Source of the DNA: Isoetes taiwanensis
Lineage: Eukaryota > Streptophyta > Lycopodiopsida > Isoetales > Isoetaceae
Reading direction: 5' to 3'
Assembly: GCA_021234155.1 (NCBI GenBank)
Contig: JAJEKV010000092.1
Span: 372,001-436,000 of the forward strand
DNA length: 64,000 nucleotides
Within the stretch, counting starts at the first letter, position 1. The number at the start of each line of letters is the position of its first letter. Both the position numbers and the translations under genes were made by a program. Shown in pieces: positions 1 through 10,765 of the stretch. The notes beneath the pieces were generated by a model. It did not search any database, had not been told where the DNA came from, and saw only the letters and a list, made by a program, of their open reading frames with translations.

Positions 1-1361
1 GCTATACGTCAAGAAAGCTTTCTGCACCCTTTCCAACCTATCCCACGTGTTTTTGCTAACTGCTGGGCCCCAAACCTCCACCCCATATAGCAGCACCGGC
101 TCGACCAAAGCCCTAAACAGGTGTGCTCTCCTCGCCCAGTCACAGAGATCTATCCGGCAACACGCGTTTTGCACTGCATATAAAGCCTTCCAGCCTGCAC
201 TGGCTCTCCTCTCCACACACTCATCCCACAGCATGTTAGTAGTGAAATCAATTCCTAGATACTTGAAGCTCCGCACCATCTCCACTTCCTGTCCCCTGTA
301 ATATAACTCCGGGATAGGGTGTTGCGAGGACAGGATCGCGAGAAGCTTAGTTTTGTGCAAGTTCACTGTCATTCCCGTTGCCCCACAGAACCCACTGAGG
401 GCATCCAAATGCTGCTGCATACTGCTGGCTGTGTGGGCTAGCAAAGCTACATCATCCGCATATAGTAACTGGCTCACAGAGGTCGCCTCAGATAATTGCA
501 CCCCGGCTCCCCCATGGTGCTGCATCCACGTCTCCAAGCTATCAATGTACAACCCAAAAAGCGTTGGAGACAACGGGCAGCCCTGCTTAACTCCCATAGT
601 ACTAGCTACCCGCCGATCTTCATAAGGCAGTGCAGCATAAATCCCATCATAAAGCTGGTGCACCCCATTCTGCAACTCCTGTGGAACTCGCAATTCTTGC
701 AACCTCTGCCACAACATGTCTCTGGGGACGGTATCATATGCAGTCTTAAAATCTACAAAGCAGCAATACAAGTCTCATCGGCGATTCCGGCTTGCCTCCA
801 TCAACACTCTCAAAATGAAGATATGGTCGGTCGTGGAGTGAGTCGGGTTAAAGCCCCGCCTGGCCAATTGCGCACCCTGCCTCCTCGGCCCACCTAGTGA
901 GTTTCTTCTCCACCACCCCTGCTAGGAGCTTTGCAAACAACGAGCTTACCATAATCATCCGGTAATTCGCCGGCTCATCCTTATTACCAGCTTTATGCAC
1001 AGGAACAACCTTACTAACCATCCACTCCTGGGGGAGCCCCTCGCTCAAAGCACGGTTAATGATCACCGCCGGGGCCCTACCACGATGGGCCACCCCATTT
1101 CAACGGCTTCGCCTGCTGCAGCCCTGTAAATCCTTTTGCCTTGCCATTCGCCGGATGCACGAGACCTGGCTGGACATCCTCTGTGAGCTGCAGCACCTCT
1201 CCTACCTGATCCGGGACCCTGGTATTAGCTCCTGGGGGGTCATATAACTCCTGCAAGCGGTGCATCCATTGCTCCACACTTACATTACCAGCCACATGGC
1301 GCTTCTGGTATAACACCTTACGCCAAAAAGCTTTTGGCTCTGCCATGAGCATGTCAAACAA
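1..1361 (-). pseudogene. LINE reverse transcriptase (family A), broken
   Basis: The RT polymerises cDNA at the nicked target. The catalytic YADD is encoded at 451-462 (complement). Upstream on this strand are the finger motifs (SKVVPVHKAGNKD, then LLAGVVEKKLTRWAEEAG) and a DFKTAYDTVPRD palm motif, and a GVKQGCPLSPTLFG block follows. A one-base insertion in a G run near 851 shifts the frame after IGQAG. A TGA near 779 interrupts the segment before DLYCCFVDFK. The family-A copy at 46 kb has a TGA within one codon of the same place. The stretch 1361 to 1077 is the linker between endonuclease and RT. Three separate open segments remain, so the protein cannot be made intact. Confidence 0.85.
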
Positions 1362-1654
1362 AGGCCCCGGGTTTTTACGCCATGTATCTCCCCTTCTTGG
1401 CTTTTAGGAAGAGCTTATAGTCTTGCGGGGCTGTGGGCAGCGAATCGTATGATGAAGCGGCTGGCTCTTTAGAGCCTTGCAATCAGCATCAAACCACGGG
1501 TTCTCAGGAAAATGCGCGGTGTCCCTCCTTGGAGGGCCCTTCACTGCAAAGGCAGCCCCAGCAGCTGCAAGCAACGCCCTCACCAGCCATGCACACTGCC
1601 TTGCAATTAGTGTAGAAGCTATCAAACCCTCAGACTCCCGCACCAACCGCTGAT

Positions 1655-2620
1655 TCATATCGTCCCCTCGCTTCGATAGCGTGGGATGTATGATAACCCT
1701 CCACGCCCCCTTTGCGGTGTCTCCACTATTGAGTGCTCCCAATTCAGCGTGACATAAAGCGGGTAGTGATCTGACAAAGCCTCCTCATCCCCTGTGCTTG
1801 TGCCAATGGAGAAGTGTGTAACCATGTCAAGTGCTGCTACCGGAGCGAGAAGGTAATCCAACACACTAGCTCCCCCATCCTGCCTATCACTCCTGCAAGT
1901 AACACCCCCTGAGTGTGGCCATCGCTGCATACCATTACAAATTACCATGTCAAAAACCTGGCAGAGCTGGACCAGCTGCCTGCCAAATGGTCTAGCCACC
2001 ATATCCTGGGAGTGCCGTGTATGCTGAGTAGCGGCTGTCTCAAGCCAAAGCGGATCAGCATTAGCGTCACCTTGGAAGGTCACCGACTGCAACTGCGCCA
2101 TATGAGCATTGAAATCTCCTAGCAAAAACACCTGTCCCTGCTGTCTATAGCGGTCTATGTCATCATATAGTTCCCTATACGGCATCTGGACATCTGTATC
2201 TGCATCATGTACCTGGTAGAACTTAGAGCCTGCATGGGGAATGTAGCAGCTAGCAAGAAACAATGGGACATGACCAGGCTCTAATACCATCACCCACATG
2301 TAGCGGTTAAATGCATCAGACTTCTGAAGTGTGATCTTGCATGCTAAGGCGTCCCTAAAGTAGCAAGCCACTCCACCATACCCGCGTCTGCCATGGCGCT
2401 CATTAGCAAGTGAGAAATGCTGATATCCTCGAATGTCTGGCAATCGATGCCCTTCATACTCCCATGTCTCCTGCAGGAAGACGATGTCCATGTCTGTCGC
2501 GATCCCATTCAAGCCTTCGCCCTTACGCGGGGAAGCCCCTACAATTCGAGGAAACAATGCGAAGACACTTTCCCTATGCCTTTGTGGGTCGTGGACCCAT
2601 CTCGAGTGCGAGGGGGACAT
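1655..2620 (-). pseudogene. LINE apurinic/apyrimidinic-type endonuclease
   Basis: This 321-residue open frame holds most of an exonuclease-endonuclease-phosphatase domain, which nicks DNA to prime target-site reverse transcription. Visible motifs in order are FLQETW (catalytic Glu), GYGGVACYFRD, LLGDFNAH (catalytic Asp/Asn), SVLDYLLAP and LSDHYPL (catalytic Asp-His). The N-terminal motif that normally reads S-W-N-x-R-G appears as SSNCRGF in another frame near 2530-2560, so a frameshift lies before FLQETW and the first 40 or so residues of this frame are probably not native. The frame ends at 1655, and the linker toward the RT continues in other frames. Confidence 0.85.
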
Positions 2621-3020
2621 TTGCGTGGTTGGAATAACTTTCGGGCAGCACGCTCACGGGACCCGATGGATGTGCTGCAGGTTGTGGAAGGCCTCAATCC
2701 ACCCTCTCACGGCCCGCGGCCCGATGCCCCCTGGACGCTCGCCCCTGCGCGACGCTAGCATTTGTTAGTGGGAGTCTTTGCAAGAAGAATCCGGACGAGG
2801 AGGCACATATACCTTCATCTTGCCATTAACCAAACCAGCAGCCCCTCCAAATTTTGTCGAATCTCTCTTATCTTGACCAACTCTTGGCTTCTTTCCCCGT
2901 TGTTGCGGTGGCGTGAGATCCGGATCCGGTATATGGACGTGCCTTTCAAGCGACTAGTCGCGGTGCAACAACAAAGATTTTGCCTCCCAATCCAAGGCGC
3001 AAACTTAACTAGCCGAGGTC

Positions 3021-3871
3021 TCATGCTCGGTCCTCCCAGATACGATTGGACTCTTGATAACCAAATCGTAATTGGAGCTTTGCAAGTACCGGGGTGGTAA
3101 GCTTACACAGCAAATCCTCGCCTTGCTCCTCAGGCAATCCCTCGCACAATAAGATTGAGGCGGCGTGCCTGGATGTCTTGCTCCTCACGAAGTACCCGCC
3201 TAATTCCCTGAGCCACCTCGGCCTCTGGTATAGGGGGTACTGGTGCAGACGACTGTGGTGCACTCCGGACTCGTTGCACCTCCATTCGAAGGTCCTGCAT
3301 CTCTTGCTGTAAGTGGGCCATCTGGTTCTCTATATGTGAGCATCTTCCCGACATCTCCTGCACATGCGCCTTTGCTTCATCAAGGAATTGGAGCCTGCCC
3401 GACCGCTTCCACATCCTTTTCCTTAGCATCTATCCGACCAGCCATGTTTGTGACTTGTACAATCTGCTGCAGCAACCCCTTCATGTCAGCCCGTGCTTGC
3501 GCCATGTCTTCCATCCACTGCTGGTGGACCTTATCTAAGCGGTGCCCCATCTCCGTGACTAGCTGCGTTGTTGCTTGTATCTCCCCTCTTATCTGGTCAT
3601 TAGCCTTTTGGGCTCCCCTGCAATCATAATCCCCGAGCCGAACTTCCACAAGGGAAATTCGCTCCTTCTGTTGGAGGAGCTGCTTCTTGAGTGCAGCCCC
3701 TGGCAAATGGTCCCGTGATGCCTCCAAGCTTGCCAGCTTAGCCTGGAGGGAACCGGCCTGTTCCTGTACAACCCTGATTGCCTCAGTCTGTGATACCTGC
3801 TCTGATGGGGACGAGGTATCCAAATTGCGGGCTCTTTTCTTCAACGCATGCATGCTGTCCGGGGTTGCCAT
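3021..3871 (-). pseudogene. LINE ORF1 protein, coiled coil plus RRM-like piece
   Basis: Two overlapping open frames (3871-3380 and 3429-3130) and a third (3263-3021) together look like a LINE ORF1 protein, the RNA-binding partner of the retrotransposon. The N-terminal part begins MATPDSMHALKKRAR and then has about 120 residues rich in Glu, Gln, Lys and Leu with heptad spacing, a long coiled coil. The second frame continues the coil and ends ARRLNLIVRGIA, which resembles the start of an RRM-type domain in LINE ORF1p. The continuation EEQGEDLLCKL lies in the third frame. At least two frameshifts separate the pieces. I chose the ATG at 3871 because the frame opens there and the neighbouring LINE begins just upstream. 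Confidence 0.7.
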
Positions 3872-3876
3872 AGAGG

Positions 3877-6800
3877 GCCGGGACTGTCAGGTGGAGGAGG
3901 AAGACTTGGAAAAGAAGGTTAAAATCATTGAGGAGAAAGAAGCAAAATCTTTGGCGGTGAGGAGCAGAACCAAATATCTCAACAATATGGATAATGGCAG
4001 CTTTGCTTTCTTTTTTAGAACAGCTAAAAGTAGAATGGTGAATAATGGGATTACCAAAATCAGAGATGGCCAGGAAAGTATAGAGGAACAAAGAGAGATT
4101 GAGGACTACTTTCAAAGAGAATACTCCAAGCTCTTTGAAAATAAGCAGGCAGAGGAGCAAACTATGACAGAATTCTTCAAGAATATTCCACAGAGTTCTG
4201 GAAAGATCAGTGAGGAAGAACTACTGGCAGTCCCACAGGAGAGGGAGATCTTGGAAACACTAAAATCTATGGCCAAGGGAAAAAGCCCTGGTCCAGATGG
4301 TTTCAACTAGAATTCTACCTGGAATTCTGGGATACAATGAAAGAGGATCTGATTACCTTCTTTCAAAGGGCATGGAATGCCTCAAAGCTACATCCTGCAA
4401 TTAATGCAAGGCACATCACTATGATTCCTAAGGTGGATACCCCTCAGGTTCTGGGAGATTGGAGGCCCATCACACTGACTAATACAAGCTATAAGATCCT
4501 AGCCAAAATGATGGCTAACAGGCTTAAATGTGTTTTATATAAGCTGATCAGTCCGTGTCAATCTGCATTCCTGCCCCAAAGGAATATACTGGATAATTAT
4601 ATAGGAGCAACTGAAGGCTTGCACTGGAACAAATTGTCAGGCCAGCAATGCATGCTTCTGAAACTTGATTTTCAGAGAGCATATGACACTATTGATTGGA
4701 GGTTCTTACAAAAGGCCATGGCACACCTTGGTTTCCCAGATACCATATACAATAAAATTTGGAGTTTCAATGCTAATGCTTCATCTGCCATTATTATTAA
4801 TGGTACTCCATCTAAACCTTTCCAATGCCAGAGGGGGGTGAGGCAAGGATGCCCACTGGCCCCATACGTATTCTTGATCATTGGTTAAATGGTCACTAGA
4901 ATGGCTATTAGCTTACAGGAAAGGAAGCTAATTAACAGCTTGAAGATGCCACAAGGGGATGAGGACTTCACAATAATGCAATATGCTGACGACACCTTTG
5001 TGTTTCTTAAGCATGGAGATAACAGTTTGCCAAATTTCCTGGAGGCCATTGATAAATTTGGAGCTGCTGTAGGGGTTATGTTAAATAAAGCAAAAAGTGC
5101 AATAATTTATGACACTAAGGAGGCAACTATCCAAGGCATCAAGGTTTTGGATAACAAGGCAGCTATAAAGATTTTGGGGATCCATCTTGCTCTCAACCAT
5201 TCTTTACATGGACTGTGGGAACCTATAGTCTCCAGGATTAAGGAAAAACTCCATAGGTATCCTTCCACTTTATCTCTTGCTGGAAGAATTGAAATTGCTA
5301 ATTCTGTAATTTGTAGTACACATGTATTCTTCTCTTCAGTTCTGGTAGGAGATAAGGCCTCTTACAATCAAATTGAAAGGATCATCAGGAAGTTCATATG
5401 GCAAGGGTCACAAAAGTGGCATGGTCAGATTTGGTCAAACCAAGGAAAGATGGGGGTCTCGGTTGTAAGGACCTGTTCATACAAGCTCAGGCCTTAGCTG
5501 CAAAGATGGCGTGGAGAGCTTTATACCTTAACAGACCATCTCCTGCTCTTAAGCTCATCAGATATTGGTTGCAGTGCTCTCATCCTGTTGGGAGTGTCAC
5601 TCTAAAGCACTGCCTACCTAATTCAGCCTTTTTTCAGTTGACTCCAGGCCCTGGAACTTCCAATATAATGAGAAGAATCCTGGAGGCTTGGAATAATGCT
5701 ACATTATGCTACAGACCACCTTGCTTGGATGCCAGGAGTAAAGATACCAACTTCTTCTGGCATCCTGCTCTAGCTCCTTAGGGCATTGGTTGCTTGGCCC
5801 TTCAACACCCTCAGAAATACATGCAGTGGTTTAATGCAGGTATTACCAAAATTGAAGATCTAAGGGACTCTTCTAATAGATGGCTCACTTGGGAGGAGAT
5901 TAAGGGCAGAACTAAAGGTTCTGAAATAGATAAAAAGATTTACCATCTCATTATGGAACATATGGGAGGATACCAGGAACTTAGCCAGAACAGTAATCAA
6001 TGGCAATTGAACAAAAAGGAAGTATATTCGGTCAAAGACATCTACAGGGCCTTACTTGAAAGGAACCCATCCAAAGCTACTCTACTATGGAATTGTGAGG
6101 AGGACAAATTAAGTTCAGTTTGTGCAAAAGGCTGGAAAATATACACTGCTGCTAGGATCAAGACCTTTAAATGGATTGCTTTGCATCAGAGTCTAGCCAC
6201 CAATTATAATCGAGCCAAGTGCCAACTATTAATAATTTGTTTTCCTTTTGGGACAATGGTAGCAGGCTGGTCAACACTATGAGAACTCTGGCTTGTTGGG
6301 CTATATGGTTACATAGAAACAGAGTTATGATTGGAGATCATGCCCCATCTATGATTTGGCTGAAAAAAACTTTGCTGGATCTTATCCAAATCTCGGCCAT
6401 TACCCACAAAACACTAAAGGGGAAAAACTATGATACAGAATGGGACAATATTGGTTCTTTTAAGGGACCATTTGAATTTTTTATACTCAAACTAACATTA
6501 TCCGATGATGTCTTGCACAGAAGCTATGAGGAGACTCAATAGAGCAGGAAGTTCTACTAGAGGAATGGGGCAGGCAGAAAATTCGGACGAGGAGGAGGCT
6601 ATGTTGTCTAATACTGAAATGGAGAACATCTTCATCCAGCTGAAGCAAGAGATGATTCAGGCTCTGGCCATCAAGAAGTTACTGAAGAGGGAAGAGGTTT
6701 AGAGAAATAACAGGCTGAGGCCTTTCTTCCTGAACCTGTTTCATGCATGGCAGCAAAAAAGGGAGGCACATGTGCTCCTTCTGTTAGATTTCACTAATTT

Positions 6801-7116
6801 CGCTTGTGAGGAGCTCGATCTACTTCTGAATATCTATGGTAGACGCAGGGTGGCAAACCTGACCATACAGGATCTGATAGCAGCACAAGAAGGTTTCCAG
6901 ATTCCCAACTGAATTTCTGATTTAGCTGTACTTGCAATTTTAAAACTTTTAAAGTTTATATTCACTCCATGATGGGGTTTTCTTTTTGGACATGTCAGAA
7001 TCTGTACTTCTGCATGCCAACTCTTGGTATATCATTTTCCAATGGATATACCTCTTTTGATGTACTTATGTTAGTATGAATACCAAAAAATCCTTGCCTT
7101 CAAAAAAAAAAAAAAA
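3877..7116 (+). mobile_element. Plant L1-type LINE, 5'-truncated, with 3' oligo(A)
   Basis: This plus-strand non-LTR retrotransposon starts inside ORF2, so its 5' end is truncated, and it ends in an A run at 7102-7116. It abuts the ORF1 start of the minus-strand LINE, so it probably inserted into that element's 5' end. The coding part runs to about 6542. It is followed by a roughly 560-base 3' region containing a 65-residue acidic open frame (6505-6702) of unknown meaning. I could not find a convincing target-site duplication. The RT type is the common plant L1 type, unlike the family-A LINE next to it. Confidence 0.85.
3880..6542 (+). pseudogene. L1-type LINE ORF2: RT and C-terminal region, broken
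   Basis: From 3880 the frame gives the region before the RT, then GKSPGPDGF, where one base is missing near 4304. The next frame carries ITMIPKVDTPQ, WRPITLTN, a long finger region, KLDFQRAYDTIDW and RGVRQGCPLAPYVF. A TAA at 4886 interrupts. The catalytic YADD is at 4982-4993 within IMQYADDTFVFL. Another frameshift lies near 5430, a stop is at 5779, and an open frame from 5794 to 6282 covers the C-terminal part (KTFKWIALHQSLATNYNRAKC). The last piece, ending 6542, has ACWAIWLHRNRVMIGD, typical of plant L1 C-termini. At least four lesions make it inactive. Confidence 0.85.
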
Positions 7117-7570
7117 CCGCTATGGCATGTTGTCTCCATCGAGCTCTTTCATTCAGACACGAAATCTAGTTCTTTCCTTCAGAGACGAAACTGCCTCCAA
7201 AATCCTATATATTCATCACCTCCAGCATACAAGGGAGAGCTTTTTCGTCGTAGACTCCCAAGGAGGTTTGCATTCCATTGTAGCCTCCATCTCTAAATGC
7301 CCAAGTTCTGGCAACATTAAGGCCAACTCTGGCAGCTTGGCGCAGAAAATTGCTAACAATGCTGTTGTTTTGGAGTGCAATATAAGGCATCTAATATGCA
7401 TTGAATCCATTGATAGACAAAGAAGATCCGCCAACGCTGAAAGACGTGCGGGAACAATTCGCAAATTCATCGCTAACTGCCCACCAAAATCAGCACTACT
7501 ATTGATTCATGCAATCCCGAATAACCATCTTCAAGACCGACCCCAAGCCCGAAAATTTTTTAGATTTGAA
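7117..7570. other. No recognised gene between the LINE tail and the hairpin
   Basis: An open frame of 177 codons (7076-7609, plus) runs through here, but it starts inside the LINE tail, crosses the A run and ends inside the inverted repeat that follows. I do not recognise its product and doubt that it is real. A short stretch near 7164 (TTCTTTCCTTCAGAGACGAA) recurs with one change near 9232. Confidence 0.4.
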
Positions 7571-7675
7571 CCCAAATGGAGTGCTCGCATTGCCAGCGTT
7601 GCAACTTGAAGCTTGAATCCATTTGACGATTCAAGCTTCAAGTTGCAACAACGACAATCTAGCACTCCATTTGGG
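7571..7675. repeat. Near-perfect foldback hairpin, about 48-base arms
   Basis: CCCAAATGGAGTGCT at 7571 is matched by its complement ending at 7675. The inner 22 bases on each side (GTTGCAACTTGAAGC... and complement) are perfect, with an 8-base loop at 7620-7627. A weaker A/T-rich continuation extends the stem beyond both ends. The shape is that of a foldback element or young miRNA-like precursor. No coding sequence explains it. Confidence 0.9.
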
Positions 7676-7741
7676 TTATTAAATTTAAGATTTAAGGTGC
7701 ATTTATGCCCTAATTTTTGAACTTCCAGTTAGATTACTGCC

Positions 7742-8125
7742 TAACGACCATTGGGTCCGACACATTTAAATTAAAATCCCCCTTAAACCCCCTTCGGTTT
7801 GGGTGCATATTCACACGAAGGGTGACTCCGGGCAACGAGAGCTGTTGGATAGGCATATTCACCCCTTATTCCTTAATCTACACCATACGTAAAGTTCCTC
7901 GTTTGTGGGGTATGCAAGTACAAAATTTGCTATACTGTATAACAAGATTCGCAAAATACTATAAGATTTCAAGCGGAATACTATATGATGTTGATTTCGT
8001 ACGTGCAAAATACAATTATGAGGGCTCTCGCTGCCCTACGTCAACCCTCGTGTGAATATGCACCCAAACCAAAGGGGTTTAAGGGGGATTTTAATTTAAA
8101 TGTGTTGGACCCAATGGTTGTGTTA
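7742..8125. mobile_element. MITE-like element with about 85-base terminal inverted repeats
   Basis: The left end (TAACGACCATTGGGTCC..., 7742-7826) and the complement of the right end (TAACACAACCATTGGGTCC..., 8040-8125) match over about 85 bases with few changes, including the shared blocks AAATCCCCCTTAAACCCC and GGGTGCATATTCACACGA. About 210 bases of unrelated A/T-rich DNA lie between. At about 384 bases with no ORF of transposase type, this is a non-autonomous terminal-inverted-repeat element. The target-site duplication is not clear (TAA on the left, TTA on the right), so I leave the superfamily open. Confidence 0.85.
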
Positions 8126-8901
8126 ATTAATGTCAATGGTAGTTATGTGTTGTTGTTAATGTCAATGGTTGTTATGCGTTGGTTGTTATGTGTTGGGGGA
8201 TTTAATTTTTATATGTTGGATGTTAATGGTTTGTGTTGCAAAAAATTTGGTTCCTTTGGCCTTAGGGGACGCCACCCCCACGTGGTGACAAAAATTTTAG
8301 AATTTACAAGAAAAAAACTAGAATTTATTTGAGGCTTTCATCACCTGTAGCTTTTGAATTTGATCACAATAAAACAAATAGAACATAAGTAAAAGTTACC
8401 ATAAAGATAGAGCAGATTGATTCCATTATTCTGAAAGTCATAAAGTTTGCAACACCTATACACAAACATTATTCAACTGGAATTTAACAGCAGCCTTTGG
8501 CCTCTATGGATTCTTGTGGTGAGAAACCAAAGTGGGAAACTTTTCTGCTTGTTAGCACAAGGATCTAGAAGCCTTGGAATTTGCTTAATAACTGCCTCAA
8601 AATCTAAAAATGCATGGTAATTTTTTGCAAGCTTCATTCGGAATGAGCCATAAAACAATATCCAATAGCACAATCCTGTATTAATCAGCTGGTAGGATGT
8701 GAAAGCCTACCAAACCCGGCCAAAAAATTGCTGTTTTAGCATATATAACTTAACCAAACATATTCATATCATACACTATCAAAAAGATCTCGGAGAGAGC
8801 TTTCCAACGCAATAAAAAACATCTCAAACAGAGCTCTGGATCAAAAGTTATGATAAGAAATGTGTTGTCGGCGGGGAAACTGCACTACATGCACCCTTCA
8901 A
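8126..8901. other. A/T-rich spacer, no gene recognised
   Basis: Just after the MITE, 8126-8230 has a run of related short phrases (GTTAATGTCAATGGTTGTTATG and variants without coding sense). The rest is A/T-rich, with only short random frames on either strand. Confidence 0.5.
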
Positions 8902-9102
8902 GCCCTTCATGTGCCCATTATGCACCACACACACAAAAAGAGGGCTTTTGTTGTGAGCCATTGGTTGTTGACCATTGGAAAAAAGGCTAAAATCAATGGC
9001 CCTTCATGTGCCATTATGCACCACACGCACAAAAATAGGGCTTTTGTTGTGAGCCATTGGTTGTTGACCATTGAAAAAAAAAAAGGCTAAAATCAATGGC
9101 TC
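8902..9102. repeat. Two-copy tandem repeat, 97-base period
   Basis: GCCCTTCATGTG starts units at 8902 and 8999. Both units carry CATTATGCACCACAC, GGGCTTTTGTTGTGAGCC and ATTGGTTGTTGACCATTG, and differ mainly in an A run and a few single bases. Within each unit CAATGGTC and its complement can pair. No coding function is suggested. Confidence 0.9.
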
Positions 9103-9658
9103 AGAAATGGTGCACTCTAGATGTACGCATTAGTACATCCATTTGAATACATCACGAAATCATGGGAAAACCTTAGTGAAAAGCGTACAAAAACACAAAG
9201 AAAACCCCCTGTTATTATGCTACATATTACCAGTTCTTTCCTTCATAGACGAAATGTTAGAGTAGGCCACATTTCTCCATATTATGACCATTCTTACATC
9301 CTATAACTATCTTATAACTTTCATGTCCTACCTCGTAGGGTGCTAGTGCCACCTGTCCTAGCTAGTGCCATCTGGCAGTGCTTGTGCCAGCTATACATTA
9401 TAATTCACAATCCATTCAAATTCAAATTCACAATACAATTAAACAATACATCTCAAATTCACATTATTTCTAGTCACTGACACCAAAATTTCATATCACA
9501 AAGCAGTTTCCATTCAAAATTTGCAGTGCTTCAAGCAATCTGCAATTCATTACAAAAGTTTCATTCAAAAGCAGTTTCATTTGCTATTACAGGCATTTAA
9601 CAAATTTTCAAAAGCAGTTTCATTTGCCATTACATGCATGCAACAGTTTCATTTGCCA
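9103..9658. other. Spacer with short direct repeats
   Basis: From 9208 there is a copy of the block CCCCCTGTTATTATGCTACA, which also forms one end of the dispersed repeats at 17.5-18.0 and 55.3-55.7 kb. CAAATTCACAAT-type repeats lie at 9410-9470. From about 9572 to 9668 the phrase CAGTTTCATTTGCCATTACA is repeated three times with changes and runs into the end of the DUF617 pseudogene. Confidence 0.6.
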
Positions 9659-10174
9659 TTACAGGCATTCTTCACCCATATGCAAGACTCTGGCGCCCAT
9701 AGAAACAGCTTGAACCAAGCTTAAAATACAGTAAACTGCTTCAGAAGACATTATTCTAATGGCATAGCCAGCCTTTCTTCCATTGCAATATATAGCCCAT
9801 ACATTTTCTTGGAAAAGCTTACTCCTGGTTGGAGATTTTTCACATTCCAGGGTTATTCTTACCAAGCCTGATTCCATTTCTTTTACAAGAGAACATGTCG
9901 GAGTTGTAAGCTCTAACGGAAGAACAAGGCAAGATTTAGGGTCTTCTTGCACCGCAAAATGCAGATGCCCTTTTCTAAAGCCCATTACTTTGCTCCCTAA
10001 AGATGGTGATTCTGATGGACCGCCGGGCATCGCCAAGCCCTTGCAAGCTCCTAGAAGTGGTAGGAAGGCTAAAAATACTCGAAAAATAGAATGAAATGCA
10101 TTAATAGGCTTGCATGTTACGTTAGTCGAGACAACTGCAAAAAAAACACATGGATCAGTCAGATTTTCGTCCAA
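9659..10174 (-). pseudogene. MIZU-KUSSEI1-like (DUF617) protein, C-terminally truncated
   Basis: The open frame of 171 codons shows the plant DUF617 family: GHLHFAVQEDPKS, LVLPLELTTPTCSLVKEM, SGLVRITLECEK, VWAIYCNGRKAGYA and VQAVSMGARVL, in family order. In Arabidopsis the founder MIZ1 acts in root hydrotropism at the endoplasmic reticulum; whether this copy acts there is unknown. MIZ1-type proteins run near 250-300 residues. Here the last 80 or so, after the GARVL block, are missing and the frame ends inside a tandem repeat (CAGTTTCATTTGCC units, 9572-9668). About three residues also seem lost between SKVMG and FRKG. A truncated, probably dead copy is the best reading. MIZ1 genes usually lack introns, so lack of introns here says little about retroposition. 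Confidence 0.8.
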
Positions 10175-10655
10175 ACATGCAAAAATTACAAGAACTCTTC
10201 AAATAACCTGAAGATGTCGCCAAGATATCCAGATCTTCTGCAAAAAATGATGCTCCATTGTTGCATGTACTCTAGCCGACGAATCTGCAAGGAAAACATG
10301 TTAGGACGCATGCATTTCAAGAAAATCATGAGAAGATCGACAGATAATCATGAAAAGCTTCAGGTTACAAGAAATAATCATGCTAAACCTGTGATGAACC
10401 TGTCAGAAAATGCTGAGTCAAGACCAAAGATGCAAGCGCCAGTGAAAATCAGAAAATTGAAGCGCCAACGCAAAATCAACGCCAAAACTTCGCAAAAAGG
10501 AAGCAACACACAAAACAGCACTGGAGCAAGCCAAAAAGTGAGCAAGGAAGGCAAGCGCCTAACGGAGTGCCATAGCCGACCTCGCCAAGCTCACCGGAAA
10601 TGTTAAGTCTGATGTCCCGCACGTGTGAAATGTGGCCTACCCCTAACATTTCGAG
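10175..10655. other. No recognised gene
   Basis: A 171-codon plus frame (10091-10606) is rich in Lys, Asn, Arg and Ser without recognisable domains. It overlaps the start of the DUF617 fragment on the other strand. I do not think it is a gene. Confidence 0.4.
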
Positions 10656-10765
10656 GGGGAATGTTCGGTGGCAGGGCATTACGCGGGGTGCGGCCACTGG
10701 CTCGCCCTAACGGGCTCGCCAGGTGGCCTTACCCCAATGTAATGCCCTGCCACCGAACATTACCC
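10656..10765. repeat. Foldback element, about 50-base arms
   Basis: GGGGAATGTTCGGTGGCAGG at 10656 is mirrored by CCTGCCACCGAACATTACCC ending near 10765. The inner part GGCCACTGGCTCGCCC pairs with GGGCTCGCCAGGTGGCC around a 3-4 base turn near 10710. It is much richer in G+C than its surroundings. A miniature inverted-repeat transposon or a hairpin-RNA locus is likely. Confidence 0.9.

Larger units (their letters stand above)
1..3872 (-). mobile_element. Non-L1-type LINE (family A, copy 1), 3' end cut by the window edge
   Basis: Read on the minus strand, this is a non-LTR retrotransposon with ORF1 (3871 to about 3021), an apurinic-type endonuclease (2620 to 1655) and a reverse transcriptase (1361 to 1). 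Its RT and C-terminal region match the LINEs at 45.7-47.8 kb and 52.0-53.4 kb, so I call these one family (A). The RT does not resemble the L1-type RT at 3.9-7.1 kb. Several frameshifts and at least one stop show that it is dead. Just beyond its ORF1 start a plus-strand L1-type LINE begins, so the two are probably nested. Clade placement (I, Jockey, CR1 or another) needs a phylogeny. Confidence 0.85.

Noticed and set aside
47-897. Plus-strand open frames of 84-133 codons
   Set aside because: They are the reverse strand of the minus-strand LINE reverse transcriptase, whose YADD and palm motifs explain the region.
7076-7609. 177-codon plus frame
   Set aside because: It begins in a LINE 3' tail, crosses an A run and ends inside a hairpin arm; no domain.
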